In this document: piece by piece, positions 8,511 to 17,736 of the stretch
How positions within the stretch are numbered: position 1 is the first letter of the stretch
Layout of the letters: each line of letters starts with the position of its first letter
The notes under the pieces: generated by a model
The model's input: only the letters and a program-made list of their open reading frames with translations
What the model was told of the DNA's origin: nothing
Databases searched by the model: none
DNA from: Lachnospiraceae bacterium
Lineage (GTDB): Bacteria; Bacillota; Clostridia; Lachnospirales; Lachnospiraceae
Reading direction: 5' to 3'
DNA: 64,000 nucleotides
Assembly (NCBI GenBank): GCA_017439675.1
Contig: JAFSIQ010000037.1
Coordinates: 1-64,000, forward strand
Program-made: the position numbers and the translations under genes

Positions 8511-8957
8511 ATGTTAGAAAAAGCCATTGAGATTGCAGTGGAAGCACACCGTGGACAATTAGATAAAGCTGGGAAAATCTATATCCTTCACCCTATGCGT
8601 GTTATGCTCCGTGGAAAAAATGAAACTGAGATGATTGTAGGCATTCTCCATGACACCGTGGAAGACACTCCTGTCACTTTAGAGATGCTACAGTTAGAAG
8701 GCTTCTCTAAGGAAGTATTAGAGGCTTTAGAATGTGTTACCAAGCACCAAGGCGAAGATTACGGTGACTTCATCAACCGTGTACTCACTAATCCCTTAGC
8801 AACTCAGATTAAACTCTATGACATGGAGGATAATCTAAACCGTGACCGCATCCCTTATCCTACCCCAAAGGACGAGGCACGTTTCAAAAAATATGAGAAA
8901 TACCATAAAGTGATTAGCAAGAAATTAGAAAACTACAAGAAGCAGGGACTTATCTAA
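8511..8957 (+). CDS. HD-domain phosphohydrolase, SpoT/MESH1-like
   Basis: A 148-aa protein with the hydrolase half of RelA/SpoT proteins only: AVEAHRGQLDKAGKIYILHPMRVM, the HD signature GILHDTVEDT, and IKLYDMEDNLNRDR. Small alarmone hydrolases and HD-type nucleotide phosphohydrolases have this form; which one applies cannot be told by eye. I chose the ATG at 8511 with GGAG at 8501-8504; an upstream in-frame TTG is less likely. A strong terminator overlaps its end. Confidence 0.82.
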   Translation: MLEKAIEIAVEAHRGQLDKAGKIYILHPMRVMLRGKNETEMIVGILHDTVEDTPVTLEMLQLEGFSKEVLEALECVTKHQGEDYGDFINRVLTNPLATQIKLYDMEDNLNRDRIPYPTPKDEARFKKYEKYHKVISKKLENYKKQGLI

Positions 8958-8986
8958 AACTGATAAATCCTTGCTTCTGTTTTTTC
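8937..8986 (+). terminator. Terminator overlapping the HD-domain gene end
   Basis: AGAAGCAGGGACTTATC pairs with GATAAATCCTTGCTTCT and is followed by GTTTTTT; the 5' arm covers the last codons of the gene. Confidence 0.9.
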
Positions 8987-9007
8987 ACACCTGGTCATAC
9001 TATGAAT

Positions 9008-9061
9008 TGCGAAACGTTCAAAGAATATCATCAAGATATCAGCACCTTTCAACGTTTCGCA
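9008..9061. repeat. Long free-standing hairpin in a convergent intergenic region
   Basis: TGCGAAACGTT (9008-9018) is the exact inverse of AACGTTTCGCA (9051-9061). Inside, AAAG/CTTT and ATATC/GATAT continue the pairing. There is no T-run on either side, and the upstream gene already has its own terminator. Confidence 0.7.
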
Positions 9062-9078
9062 CTATCTGTTTTCGCGAC

Positions 9079-10311
9079 TCATCTATCATACTTATCCATC
9101 TTTTTATCTGTGGTTAAAAAACTCCCCCTTTTCACTGCCCCACTTCCATACTTATCCCGAATAGAGTCTAATGCATTGTCTAAGCTCTTTCTTTTATCAT
9201 GAGTATCCATATCAAAGAGATTCATCTGCCGGACACCACCATCTGTCACCTTATTGGCAGACACACCAATAAGCCGAATAGGTGAACCATCCCACAATTC
9301 ATCAAAGAGTTCACAGGCAATCTCATAGCACTCATCCGTTACATCTGTAGGGGATAGCAATGTTCTCTGATGACGTTTTACCAAAAAGTTACTGTCTTTA
9401 ATTTCCACGGACAACACCAAGGCCTGTACATCATCTCTCCGCATACGGGTACACACAGATTCGCAAAGCCCCAAAATAGTATGATACGCATCCTCACTAT
9501 CTTTAATATCATAGGGAATGGTAGTTGAATTTCCATATCCTTTCTGCACCGCTTCCGTTCTGTCTTCTAACGTAAAATCAAAACCGTTTGCAAAGTTATA
9601 AATAACCACACCATGGCTTTTGAAGTTGGATTCCATCACATTAAAATCTGTTTTGGCAATATCACCTATGGTATGGATACCGAGATTGTGCAATCGACTT
9701 GCCGTGGAGTGTCCTACATAGAACAAATCCTCCACGGGAAGAGGCCACATCTTCTCCTGTATCTCATCGGGAAACAGTGTGTGTACTCTGTCTGGTTTTC
9801 TGAAATCGCTTGCCATCTTTGCCAACAACCGGTTCGAAGAAATTCCAATATTCACAGTAAAACCCAAGGTATCTCTAATTTCATCCTTTAGCTTATGGGC
9901 AAATGCCACTGGAGCACCATATAAAGTATAAGTGCCCGACATGTCCAAAAATGCTTCATCAATGGAATATTGGTCTACCACCGGTGCATACTTCTGAAAT
10001 ACCTCCATCAGCTCTAAGGAGCGCTCCTTATAATACCACATATGAGGTTCGAAGGATTGCAGGCTAGGACACTTTTTCTTCGCTGAAACCACTGGCTCAC
10101 CGGTCTTTATTCCATATTTTTTGGCAGACATAGATTTTGCAAGAACAATACCATGACGCTTACTGATGTCTCCACCTACAATGGCATCCAATTCTCGAAT
10201 ATCTTCTGTTTCCCCAAGCTCACGCATGCGATAAAGTGCTTCCCAACTTAAGAACGCGTTATTCACATCGATATGAAAAAACACATTGCCCGACTTACCA
10301 AACTCTGTCAT
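9079..10311 (-). CDS. dinB: DNA polymerase IV-like Y-family polymerase
   Basis: A 410-aa translesion DNA polymerase. Palm motifs are visible: FFHIDVNNAFLSWEAL near the N-terminus (first catalytic Asp; the usual aromatic steric-gate position reads N-A-F) and YSIDEAFLDMSGTY near residue 110 (second and third carboxylates). A helix-hairpin-helix-like segment (LFYVGHSTASRLHNLGIHTIGDIA) and a little-finger domain follow. The form is that of the Gram-positive DNA polymerase Y family rather than UmuC with a mutasome partner. No clear LexA box was seen in front of it. Confidence 0.92.
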   Translation of the reverse strand: MTEFGKSGNVFFHIDVNNAFLSWEALYRMRELGETEDIRELDAIVGGDISKRHGIVLAKSMSAKKYGIKTGEPVVSAKKKCPSLQSFEPHMWYYKERSLELMEVFQKYAPVVDQYSIDEAFLDMSGTYTLYGAPVAFAHKLKDEIRDTLGFTVNIGISSNRLLAKMASDFRKPDRVHTLFPDEIQEKMWPLPVEDLFYVGHSTASRLHNLGIHTIGDIAKTDFNVMESNFKSHGVVIYNFANGFDFTLEDRTEAVQKGYGNSTTIPYDIKDSEDAYHTILGLCESVCTRMRRDDVQALVLSVEIKDSNFLVKRHQRTLLSPTDVTDECYEIACELFDELWDGSPIRLIGVSANKVTDGGVRQMNLFDMDTHDKRKSLDNALDSIRDKYGSGAVKRGSFLTTDKKMDKYDR

Positions 10312-10348
10312 CTTTCTACCAACCTATCTTCTCAATTTATACAAAAAT

Positions 10349-10413
10349 GTAACTATTCAGACCCCATTCGAAAATGCTTCGCGTTTATCTCATGTATGGC
10401 TCTGAACAGTTAC
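10349..10413. repeat. Palindromic dispersed element, copy A
   Basis: Bounded by GTAACTATTCAGA and TCTGAACAGTTAC. Its interior (CATTCGAAAATGCT..TTTATCTCATGT) matches the reverse complement of the right half of copy B at 27837-27978 over about 50 bp, which shows these are members of one family. It lies between dinB and the mutarotase promoter. Confidence 0.85.
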
Positions 10414-10455
10414 CAAAAAAATGCAAATTTAATCGTTTTCTAAGCGTGTTTCTTA

Positions 10456-10509
10456 TGCTATAATTATATTTGTTCACGTTCTAATAGGAGACTTTATAGT
10501 TGTGAACAA
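10456..10509 (+). promoter_or_regulatory. Extended -10 promoter with inverted repeat in the leader, mutarotase gene
   Basis: TGC-TATAAT (10456-10464) is an extended -10. Directly after it TTGTTCAC (10470-10477) and GTGAACAA (10502-10509) form an exact inverted repeat 24 bases apart at the expected start of transcription, suggesting an operator or leader hairpin. Confidence 0.5.
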
Positions 10510-10622
10510 GTACATTGTATTACATTTGCAAACAAGACGCAAATTCTTTACGAATGTTAATGCTCATCTAGCACTAACATTCCTTTTCAATATTACGCAA
10601 TTTGAAGGGAGATACTAGCATT

Positions 10623-11627
10623 ATGAAAACACTTTGCAGACAAATCCAATTAGATGGTGCACCTGTCATCGAAATGAGAGCGGGCGGTTACTATGCAATC
10701 ATTGCTCCAACCGTGGGAAGTAACGTTGCCAGATTAAAGGATTGCAAAAACAAGATTGAGATTCTTCGTTATCACAAGGAAAAACCAATTCAGAAGCTCA
10801 CCGCTTCTCCAGAGGTATATGGGCTTCCAACCCTCTATTTTGGCAATCGTTTGAATCATGGTGTACTTCGTGCCAGTGATGCTACATATCAGTGGCCAAC
10901 CAATGAGAAATTGCTGCAAAACCATATACACGGTTTTCTACATAAGCGCAATCATACCGTAGTAGAAACCTCTGTAGAGGGCGACAAAGCCATTGCAAAA
11001 ACCCAATATATCTATGACGAGAAGGATTTATTCTTTGAATATTATCCTGTGAAATTCCAAGCAGACTATGAATTCATCTTAGATGAAAACGGACTACACT
11101 ATAACTTTACATTGACGAATCTTTCCGACAAGCAGATGCCATACAGTGTATGTAATCATAGTGCATTTAAGGCTCCATTCATGAAAAAAGGGTTAGGCAA
11201 GAAGATTCGCATACAGATTCCGGCAGTGGAACGCTGTGTAATCAATGAGCGCTGTATTCCAACAGGTGAATTCAAATCCTTATCAACCTACGATGAACAA
11301 TATGTAAAGGGAACAAAACTTGTAGATAAAGTGGTTGTGGACAACGACATTTACCGCGTTCAAACTGGCGAGCTAGATGGAAAGCCATTCTATGGTGCAA
11401 TCATGACCGATATTGTTTCTGGTAAACGGATTTGCTACGAAGTAGACGAAGCATACAAGTTCTTCATTATATGGAATGACCGTGGACGCAAGGGCTATTA
11501 TTGTCCGGAACCTATGACTGCGATGATTGATGCTCCTAACCTCGATATGCCAGCGGATGTTACTGGATATATTGAATTGGCACCAGGTGAGAGCAAAACC
11601 ATTGGACAGCATATTTTTACAAATTGA
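10623..11627 (+). CDS. Aldose 1-epimerase-family (galactose mutarotase-like) protein
   Basis: A 334-aa protein of the GalM-like beta-supersandwich fold: early RAGGYYAIIAPTVGSNVARLKD, LYFGNRLNHGVLRA, HIHGFLHKRNH, the YSVCNHSAFKAPF core with a candidate catalytic His, and a C-terminal FIIWNDRGRKGYYCPEPMTAMIDAPN in place of the usual ExxTG region. It would interconvert sugar anomers in the cytoplasm. I chose the ATG at 10623 behind AAGGGAG; an upstream TTG is unlikely. It has its own promoter and terminator. Confidence 0.85.
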   Translation: MKTLCRQIQLDGAPVIEMRAGGYYAIIAPTVGSNVARLKDCKNKIEILRYHKEKPIQKLTASPEVYGLPTLYFGNRLNHGVLRASDATYQWPTNEKLLQNHIHGFLHKRNHTVVETSVEGDKAIAKTQYIYDEKDLFFEYYPVKFQADYEFILDENGLHYNFTLTNLSDKQMPYSVCNHSAFKAPFMKKGLGKKIRIQIPAVERCVINERCIPTGEFKSLSTYDEQYVKGTKLVDKVVVDNDIYRVQTGELDGKPFYGAIMTDIVSGKRICYEVDEAYKFFIIWNDRGRKGYYCPEPMTAMIDAPNLDMPADVTGYIELAPGESKTIGQHIFTN

Positions 11628-11646
11628 AATTTGAATACTTAACACA

Positions 11647-11703
11647 AAAGGACCATTTGCGGAGATATTACATTGCTATAATTCACCACAAATGGTCTTT
11701 GTT
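11647..11703 (+). terminator. Terminator between converging genes
   Basis: AAAGGACCATTTG pairs with CAAATGGTCTTT across about 29 bases, between the mutarotase gene and the opposing asparagine-synthase-like gene. Confidence 0.75.
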
Positions 11704-11706
11704 ATA

Positions 11707-13326
11707 TTACAAATACTTTTTACTCAACTCCTCAAGATAATCATACACATTAAAACTGTCAATACCTTCCTGCAAATACATGTACGTCCTATCGGAACAG
11801 AACAGCTCCCGAAAAATCATAAGGTAAAAATATCCCATGTCTCTCCGAAGCCTCGATTCCATTTTAATATACTTCGGTGTCAAGGTTCGAATACTTTGAA
11901 CACCTAAGGTTCCCTTTACACGTCTCGCAAAACCTTTCGAATATTCTTTTGCTTTCTCCACAGCATGTCTAATCTTTTCTGCCTTGGTCTTTTTCACACC
12001 CTTCATTATCTGAAGTTCTTGGTAGAATGGGGAATTCTCCACCACATTGACGAATAGAGTTTTTTCTTCTTCTGTCGCAAATAATGCATGCATATAGGTT
12101 GCCCCACCATTCTTGTACAAACATCGCCGCACTTCATCTGGAAGTATCTGATTACACATCTTACAGTGAAATGCCTTTGTTATTCCATTTTTCTTAGCTA
12201 GCCCCATTGCAGTCTGCATAAAACGCTGATTCATATATGGATAATATCCCTTAACCCCGAAAGAATTTAACATGACTGCACTCTTCTTGATGATAATACT
12301 TGCAGCAAAATCATAAGGATTTTCCGGCCCTTTATAGTTAGGATTTCCATTCAAAAGTCCGCTTTGCAAAAAGTTCTCATGCATAATCTGGTCGGCACAT
12401 TCTCCACAAACCAAGGTTGTGATACCTGCCCTTTGTAATTCCTTTGCTAGCTCATATTGCAAGAAAATTCCTCTTTGGTAAACCACCCCGCCTAGACGCC
12501 AAATAATATCTGGCAAGTACTTCAGAGTATCATTTGTGGTATAGAGCAAATGCAACTCGTTACGTTTCGACCCATATGCATTGACAATTTTTTTAACCAT
12601 TTTAGTCTCATCAATGCCATCAACACCACCCACTGTAAACAATCTAGTATTTTTCTCTTTTCTGTTGTAGTAATTGAATATGTAATTAGAATCAAATCCC
12701 CCGGATAGCGGAAGTGTAACTGGGTTTTTCTCTGGTGTATTCATCCGAATTGCCCGATTCAAATCCTTTACCCATTTTTTTGCAGATTCTTCTTCACCTA
12801 ATATATCAAACCTATAATCTAATCTCTTTTGAACAATATGCTCCTTCTCACAAAACAGCATATGGAATGGTGCTAATTTATAAATATTCTGTAGCAAGGT
12901 TTCCTCACCCGATACAAAGCCATATCTCACAAAATCAACGCTAGCTCGCATGTTAAAACTTCGCTCCATATTGGGAAGAGAAATCATTTGTTTCATATCA
13001 TTAGTAAAGTACAAATATTCATCCAATATCGTATAATATAAAGTCTCCGCCGATGTAAAATAATCTTGATAAATTCTCAATATATTTGCACTTTTATCAT
13101 AGATGACTAAATAATACAATCCCTCTATGCAATTCACTATGTCATCACCATAGTCCTGATATGCCTTTATAATAGTCGCATAATCGTTACATACATTCTC
13201 TATCCATACATCACCATACACAGAACAGATTATTTCGTTCTCTTCATAGTAAGAATACCTATCATTATTCAATTGTAACTCTTTTGTTTCTCGATTAAAT
13301 TGTCCAAATATTGTATTCATATTCAC
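11707..13326 (-). CDS. Asparagine-synthase-like amidotransferase domain protein
   Basis: A 539-aa protein with an AsnB-type ATP-pyrophosphatase domain: the PPi loop LPLSGGFDSNYIF is near residue 205, and CGECADQIMHENF near 305 follows the family's second ATP motif. The N-terminal part resembles the class II glutaminase half (DYFTSAETLYYTILDEYLYFTNDMKQM) but lacks the catalytic Cys2, reading MNMNTIFGQ. It therefore cannot use glutamine in the standard way. A Cys pair HCKMC lies near residue 383. It is monocistronic, with GGAGGGTG before the ATG. Such proteins act in capsule, antibiotic or peptide tailoring; no partner genes are visible here. Confidence 0.78.
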   Translation of the reverse strand: MNMNTIFGQFNRETKELQLNNDRYSYYEENEIICSVYGDVWIENVCNDYATIIKAYQDYGDDIVNCIEGLYYLVIYDKSANILRIYQDYFTSAETLYYTILDEYLYFTNDMKQMISLPNMERSFNMRASVDFVRYGFVSGEETLLQNIYKLAPFHMLFCEKEHIVQKRLDYRFDILGEEESAKKWVKDLNRAIRMNTPEKNPVTLPLSGGFDSNYIFNYYNRKEKNTRLFTVGGVDGIDETKMVKKIVNAYGSKRNELHLLYTTNDTLKYLPDIIWRLGGVVYQRGIFLQYELAKELQRAGITTLVCGECADQIMHENFLQSGLLNGNPNYKGPENPYDFAASIIIKKSAVMLNSFGVKGYYPYMNQRFMQTAMGLAKKNGITKAFHCKMCNQILPDEVRRCLYKNGGATYMHALFATEEEKTLFVNVVENSPFYQELQIMKGVKKTKAEKIRHAVEKAKEYSKGFARRVKGTLGVQSIRTLTPKYIKMESRLRRDMGYFYLMIFRELFCSDRTYMYLQEGIDSFNVYDYLEELSKKYL

Positions 13327-13577
13327 CCTCCAATACGAAGTCTAGTGGGTGAATGTGAAAAGAAAAAGTGAACCAAGTGAAATCAAAGTGAAATGCGCAT
13401 TTCCCTTTTATTTTTCTACCTCTTTTTCTTGTGTTTTGAACCTATTTATAATATAATATATCCATGCGACTGTTTTCATGCAGAAGAAGCCTAACAATGC
13501 ATACATATATGGGGAGGTTCTTTAAAGAAAACAGGAGGTATTAGTGCGTAAAGAATAGAAAGAGAGGTATTACACAC

Positions 13578-16061
13578 ATGAGCAAGAAATTTGGCTTTTT
13601 TGATGACGCCAACAAGGAGTATGTGATCACATCTCCAAGAACTCCATATCCATGGATTAACTACTTAGGAACTCAGGACTTCTTTTCTTTGATTTCCAAT
13701 ACAGCAGGAGGTTACAGCTTCTACAAAGATGCTCGTCTTCGTAGAATTACTCGTTACCGTTACAACAATGTTCCAATTGATATGGGTGGACGTTATTTCT
13801 ATATTAACGATGAGGGAACTGTATGGAACCCAGGCTGGTCTCCTGTTAAGACAGAGTTAGACAGCTACGAGTGCCGTCACGGTATGGGTTATACTTTGAT
13901 TACTGGTAAGAAGAACAACTTAAAGGCAGAGGTTACCTTCTTTGTACCACAGAACTACGCTGGTGAGGTTCAGCAGGTAGTGTTAACAAACGAAGGTTCT
14001 GACACTAAGACATTCTCACTCTTCTCATTCGCAGAGTGGTGTTTATGGGATGCTCAGGATGACTGCACAAACTTCCAGAGAAACTTCTCAACAGGTCGTG
14101 TAGAGGTAGCTGGTTCTACTATTTACCACAAGACAGAGTACAGAGATCGTCGTGATCACTTTGCATTCTACACAGTCAATGACGAAATTGATGGTTATGA
14201 TACAGATAGAGATGCATTTATCGGACTTTACAACGGATTCCATAATCCACAGGTTGTAGAGGCAAACGAGGCTTCTAACTCATTTGCAGATGGATGGTCA
14301 CCTATTGCTTCGCACTACAAGAAGATTACACTTGCTCCAGGCGAGTCTAAGACTCTTATCTTCATCCTTGGTTACGTTGAGATGCCAGTTGATGAGAAGT
14401 TTGAAGCAGATGGTAAGACAATCAACAAGACAAAGGCACTTGCTATGATGGAGCAGTATAACACTCCTGAGAAGGTTGCTGCTGGTCTTGCAGAGCTTAA
14501 GGCTACTTGGGACAAGCTCCTTGGCATCCTTACTGTTGATACTCCAGAAGATAAGGTTAACCGTATGGTTAATATTTGGAATCAGTATCAGTGTATGGTT
14601 ACATTTAACCTTTCACGTTCTGCATCATACTTCGAGTCAGGTATTGGTCGTGGTATGGGATTCCGTGATTCAAATCAGGATGTACTTGGTTTTGTTCATC
14701 AAATTCCAGATCGTGCTAGAGAAAGAATTATTGATATCGCTTCTACTCAGTTCCCAGACGGTGGATGTTATCATCAGTATCAGCCACTTACTAAGAAAGG
14801 TAACGCTGACATCGGTGGCGATTTCTCAGATGATCCATTATGGCTCATCCTTTCAGTTTCAGCATACATCAAAGAGACAGGTGATTGGGGACTTCTTGAT
14901 GAGATGGTTCCATATGACAATGACATGTCCATCGCTGAGACTATGCTTGACCACTTAAAGGTTTCTTTCTACAAAATTGTAAATAACCTCGGACCACATG
15001 GTCTCCCACTTGCTATGAGAGCTGACTGGAACGACTGCGTGAACCTTTCATGCTTCTCTGATACACCAGGTGAGAGCTTCCAGACATATACAAACCCTAA
15101 GTTCGCTGCAGAAGGTGGCTACTCTAAGATTGCTGAATCCGTTATGGTTGCTGCACTCTTCACATATGCAGGTCCTAACTATGTAAGCATCTTAAAGCAC
15201 TTAGGCAAGGACGAGGAAGCTGCTGCTGCTCAGGCTGAAATCGATAAGATGAAAGCTAACATGATGGAGCATGCATGGGATGGTGATTGGTTCCTCCGTG
15301 CATACGATGCACATGGCGAGAAGATGGGTTCTAAGGAATGTGAAGAAGGACAGATCTTCATCGAGCCACAGGGCTTTGCTATTATGTCAGACATCGATCC
15401 AGAAGTTACTAAGAAGACATTAAAGGCAATCGATGAGCGTTTGAATACAGAGCACGGTCTCGTACTTAACAATCCAGCATTCACAAAGTACTACATCCAG
15501 TACGGTGAGATTTCTACTTACCCAGGTGGATACAAGGAGAACGCTGGTATCTTCACTCATAACAATGCATGGATTATCTGTGCTGCTGCTTATGCTGGTG
15601 AAGGTGATCAGGCATTTAAGTACTATTCAGAGATTGCTCCTGCTTACACAGAAGAGCATTCCGATCTTCACAAGACTGAGCCATACGTATATGGTCAGAT
15701 GATCGGTGGTAAGGATGCTGGTTCTGATATCGGACAGACAGGTAAGAACTTTGGTCAGGGTAAGAACTCATGGCTTACAGGTACAGCCGCTTGGAACATG
15801 GTTGCTATTTCACAGTACATCTTAGGTATTCAGCCAGACTTTGATGGTCTTAAGATTGATCCATCAATTCCAGCTGCTTGGGATGGTTTAAATGCAACTC
15901 GTCAGTTCCGTGGCGACACATATGAGATTACAGTTAAGAACCCAAGTCACGTATGCAAGGGTATTAAGAGCGTAACCGTTGATGGCAATGCCATCGAAGG
16001 TAACATTCTTCCAGTATTTGGAGATGGAAAGACTCATACTGTTGAAGTTGTAATGGGTTAA
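13578..16061 (+). CDS. cbpA: Cellobiose phosphorylase (GH94)
   Basis: An 827-aa enzyme that phosphorolyses cytoplasmic cellobiose to glucose 1-phosphate and glucose, saving ATP in cellulose-derived sugar use. The N-terminal [33 protein letters not shown] and [16 protein letters not shown] match the clostridial cellobiose phosphorylase pattern as I know it. In the (alpha/alpha)6 barrel, [25 protein letters not shown] and RADWNDC contain the substrate pocket and the general-acid Asp (about residue 484-487). No signal peptide, full length. Good ribosome site (AGAGAGG); terminator downstream. No cellobiose transporter is in the window. Confidence 0.96.
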   Translation: MSKKFGFFDDANKEYVITSPRTPYPWINYLGTQDFFSLISNTAGGYSFYKDARLRRITRYRYNNVPIDMGGRYFYINDEGTVWNPGWSPVKTELDSYECRHGMGYTLITGKKNNLKAEVTFFVPQNYAGEVQQVVLTNEGSDTKTFSLFSFAEWCLWDAQDDCTNFQRNFSTGRVEVAGSTIYHKTEYRDRRDHFAFYTVNDEIDGYDTDRDAFIGLYNGFHNPQVVEANEASNSFADGWSPIASHYKKITLAPGESKTLIFILGYVEMPVDEKFEADGKTINKTKALAMMEQYNTPEKVAAGLAELKATWDKLLGILTVDTPEDKVNRMVNIWNQYQCMVTFNLSRSASYFESGIGRGMGFRDSNQDVLGFVHQIPDRARERIIDIASTQFPDGGCYHQYQPLTKKGNADIGGDFSDDPLWLILSVSAYIKETGDWGLLDEMVPYDNDMSIAETMLDHLKVSFYKIVNNLGPHGLPLAMRADWNDCVNLSCFSDTPGESFQTYTNPKFAAEGGYSKIAESVMVAALFTYAGPNYVSILKHLGKDEEAAAAQAEIDKMKANMMEHAWDGDWFLRAYDAHGEKMGSKECEEGQIFIEPQGFAIMSDIDPEVTKKTLKAIDERLNTEHGLVLNNPAFTKYYIQYGEISTYPGGYKENAGIFTHNNAWIICAAAYAGEGDQAFKYYSEIAPAYTEEHSDLHKTEPYVYGQMIGGKDAGSDIGQTGKNFGQGKNSWLTGTAAWNMVAISQYILGIQPDFDGLKIDPSIPAAWDGLNATRQFRGDTYEITVKNPSHVCKGIKSVTVDGNAIEGNILPVFGDGKTHTVEVVMG

Positions 16062-16083
16062 TTCTCTAATATATGATACACAA

Positions 16084-16114
16084 AAGAAACCGGTGGTTTT
16101 CATCGGTTTCTTCT
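16084..16114 (+). terminator. Terminator of the cellobiose phosphorylase gene
   Basis: AAGAAACCG pairs with CGGTTTCTT across about 11 bases and is followed by T-rich sequence. Confidence 0.85.
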
Positions 16115-16180
16115 TATATAAAATAAATACACAACTTTTATGTGTAGCTTTAACAATTATAAAATATAAGGAGAATCATT

Positions 16181-16843
16181 ATGAAAAAGGTTACAAAGAA
16201 ATTATCTGCATTACTAATCATGAGTTTTGCAATTGCTATGTCTTTGACTGCATGTATGCCGTCCTTCGATGCTAGCGGCTATATCAAGGCTTGTTTGGAT
16301 GCCAGCACAAAAGGTGAATTTGAGGTTTATGCCGAACTGACCAATTCCAGCGTAGAACAAGTAGAAGCGCTTTACAACCAGAGTATCGATGCCGAAATGG
16401 CTTATATCGAAGCTTATAACGTAAGTGATGAAACCAAAGAGAAATTCCGCACTCTATTCATTGATATCTACAAAAACTTTAAGTACGAAGTAGGCGAAGC
16501 TACTAGAAATGACGACAATTCCTACACTGTACCAGTTACCACCTACAAGCTTCAGGTATTCAAGGGCTACATGGACGGTGGCGAAGAGTATTTAACTCAG
16601 TATGCGCAGGAACAAATTGATGCAGGCAACAATCCGACCCAAGAAGAATTAGAAGAAGTAATATTAAACTACATGTACGACAAGATGAGTGCCAACTTAG
16701 AAGCGTTAGAATATGCTGAACCGGTTACCACCGATATTGCAGTGACTCCAACTAAGAACGGCTCTACTGTTGTATATTCTGCAAGCACAAGCGATTTACA
16801 GAGCTTGATTGAAACTTTAGTAGACTTTGAAAATGCAGAATAG
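16181..16843 (+). CDS. Predicted lipoprotein (DUF5105-like)
   Basis: A 220-aa exported lipoprotein. The signal peptide MKKVTKKLSALLIMSFAIAM ends in lipobox SLTAC. The mature part has the pattern of small Clostridia/Bacillota lipoproteins with an alternating helical/beta domain (YIKACLDASTKGEFEVYAELTNSSVEQVEALYNQSIDAE), most like DUF5105 or DUF4878-type proteins; no enzyme motif is visible. Ribosome site AAGGAG. It stands 120 bases after the cellobiose phosphorylase terminator, so a separate unit is likely. Confidence 0.8.
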   Translation: MKKVTKKLSALLIMSFAIAMSLTACMPSFDASGYIKACLDASTKGEFEVYAELTNSSVEQVEALYNQSIDAEMAYIEAYNVSDETKEKFRTLFIDIYKNFKYEVGEATRNDDNSYTVPVTTYKLQVFKGYMDGGEEYLTQYAQEQIDAGNNPTQEELEEVILNYMYDKMSANLEALEYAEPVTTDIAVTPTKNGSTVVYSASTSDLQSLIETLVDFENAE

Positions 16844-16905
16844 AATTAAGAACATACCATCAAAGATGTACTTATACTATACACAAACCAAAACGGAGGG
16901 TAGCA

Positions 16906-17079
16906 ATGGATTTATGCGAACAGTGCGTACATTATATTTACGACGAAGATTGGGAATGTTATTCCTGTGATGTAAATTTAGATGAAGATGACATGGTGAA
17001 ATTTCTACAAGGAAGAAATACCAACTGTTCCTTCTTCCGTCTGGATGATGAGTATGGTGTAGTACGCAAACAGATGTAA
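16906..17079 (+). CDS. Small Cys-rich acidic protein (DUF6472-like)
   Basis: A 57-aa protein behind a good CGGAGGG site. It has two CxxC-type pairs, MDLCEQC at the start and CYSC near residue 18-21, a further Cys at 41, many Asp/Glu residues, and a conserved-looking tail ending RKQM. It resembles a small family of 55-60 aa proteins that is common in Clostridia, and a metal-binding role is plausible but unproven. The terminator directly after it supports a real gene. Confidence 0.75.
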   Translation: MDLCEQCVHYIYDEDWECYSCDVNLDEDDMVKFLQGRNTNCSFFRLDDEYGVVRKQM

Positions 17080-17080
17080 C

Positions 17081-17146
17081 AAAAAGGAGTGTCATATAAC
17101 AAGTGATTTCAAAATGAAATCTCTTACAGATGACACTCCTTTTTTC
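17081..17146. terminator. Strong bidirectional terminator
   Basis: AAAAAGGAGTGTCAT pairs exactly with ATGACACTCCTTTTTT, enclosing a second small hairpin (GATTTC..GAAATC). It serves the Cys-rich gene and probably the converging acpP gene. Confidence 0.9.
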
Positions 17147-17203
17147 TCAAATAAACTGCAAAATAAACCTTAACTATTCACTTTCTGAATAATTCTGGAA
17201 GAA

Positions 17204-17437
17204 TTATAATTCTACACCATTTGCCTTCAAATATTCAATGATATCCTCAACAGTTGCAATCTTCTCTAAATCCTCTGATGGAATCTCAACATCATACTCC
17301 TCTTCAAGAGCCATAACTAATTCAAATAAGTCTAATGAATCAGCTTCTAAATCCTCCTTGAAGTTTGATGTTAATTCGATTTCGCTTGCATCAATGTTAA
17401 GCTGTTCTGCAATGATTTCTTTCATCTTCTCTGGCAT
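17204..17437 (-). CDS. acpP: Acyl carrier protein
   Basis: A 77-aa acidic four-helix carrier of fatty-acid intermediates. The phosphopantetheine-attachment motif [13 protein letters not shown] contains the modified Ser near residue 36. It matches classical AcpP in length and pattern ([16 protein letters not shown]...[11 protein letters not shown]). Ribosome site AAAGGAG. It stands alone, not in a fab cluster, and has its own consensus promoter with an overlapping palindrome, so its regulation may differ from that of the fab operon. Confidence 0.93.
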   Translation of the reverse strand: MPEKMKEIIAEQLNIDASEIELTSNFKEDLEADSLDLFELVMALEEEYDVEIPSEDLEKIATVEDIIEYLKANGVEL

Positions 17438-17524
17438 TGTAGTAATCTCCTTTAATTCTATATTCGTGGTCTTTATCCATTCTGCTACATATTGTTCTGC
17501 ATGCGACCACCGCTAACACAAATG

Positions 17525-17553
17525 AATATACAACATGACCTATGTCATGTCAA
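17525..17553 (-). promoter_or_regulatory. acpP promoter with overlapping 18-bp palindrome
   Basis: On the minus strand TTGACA (17553-17548), a 17-base spacer and TATATT (17530-17525) form a near-consensus sigma-A promoter. ACATGACCTATGTCATGT at 17533-17550 is an inverted repeat with perfect 7-bp arms filling the spacer and part of the -35, an ideal repressor site. It does not match the FapR consensus. Confidence 0.7.
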
Positions 17554-17667
17554 GTTTTCCATGAAAAAAAATCCAATTTTCTTTTAAAGTTATACAGGTG
17601 TCTATTTTTGTCTTCTTATCTATTGTTTATTTTCTAAATTTTTCCGTTTGTTTTGTCGCTATTCTTA

Positions 17668-17716
17668 TTGACATTTAACTTAATTCTAAATATAATAAAA
17701 ATAGTAATTATTATCG
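17668..17716 (+). promoter_or_regulatory. Consensus promoter with Per-box-like site, fur/perR gene
   Basis: TTGACA (17668-17673), exactly 17 bases, then TATAAT (17691-17696). At 17702-17716 TAGTAAT-T-ATTATCG fits the 7-1-7 inverted repeat of Per/Fur boxes (TTATAATNATTATAA) at 10 of 14 arm positions and covers the expected start of transcription, suggesting autoregulation. Confidence 0.7.
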
Positions 17717-17736
17717 TTTATAGGGAGGGATTTTAT

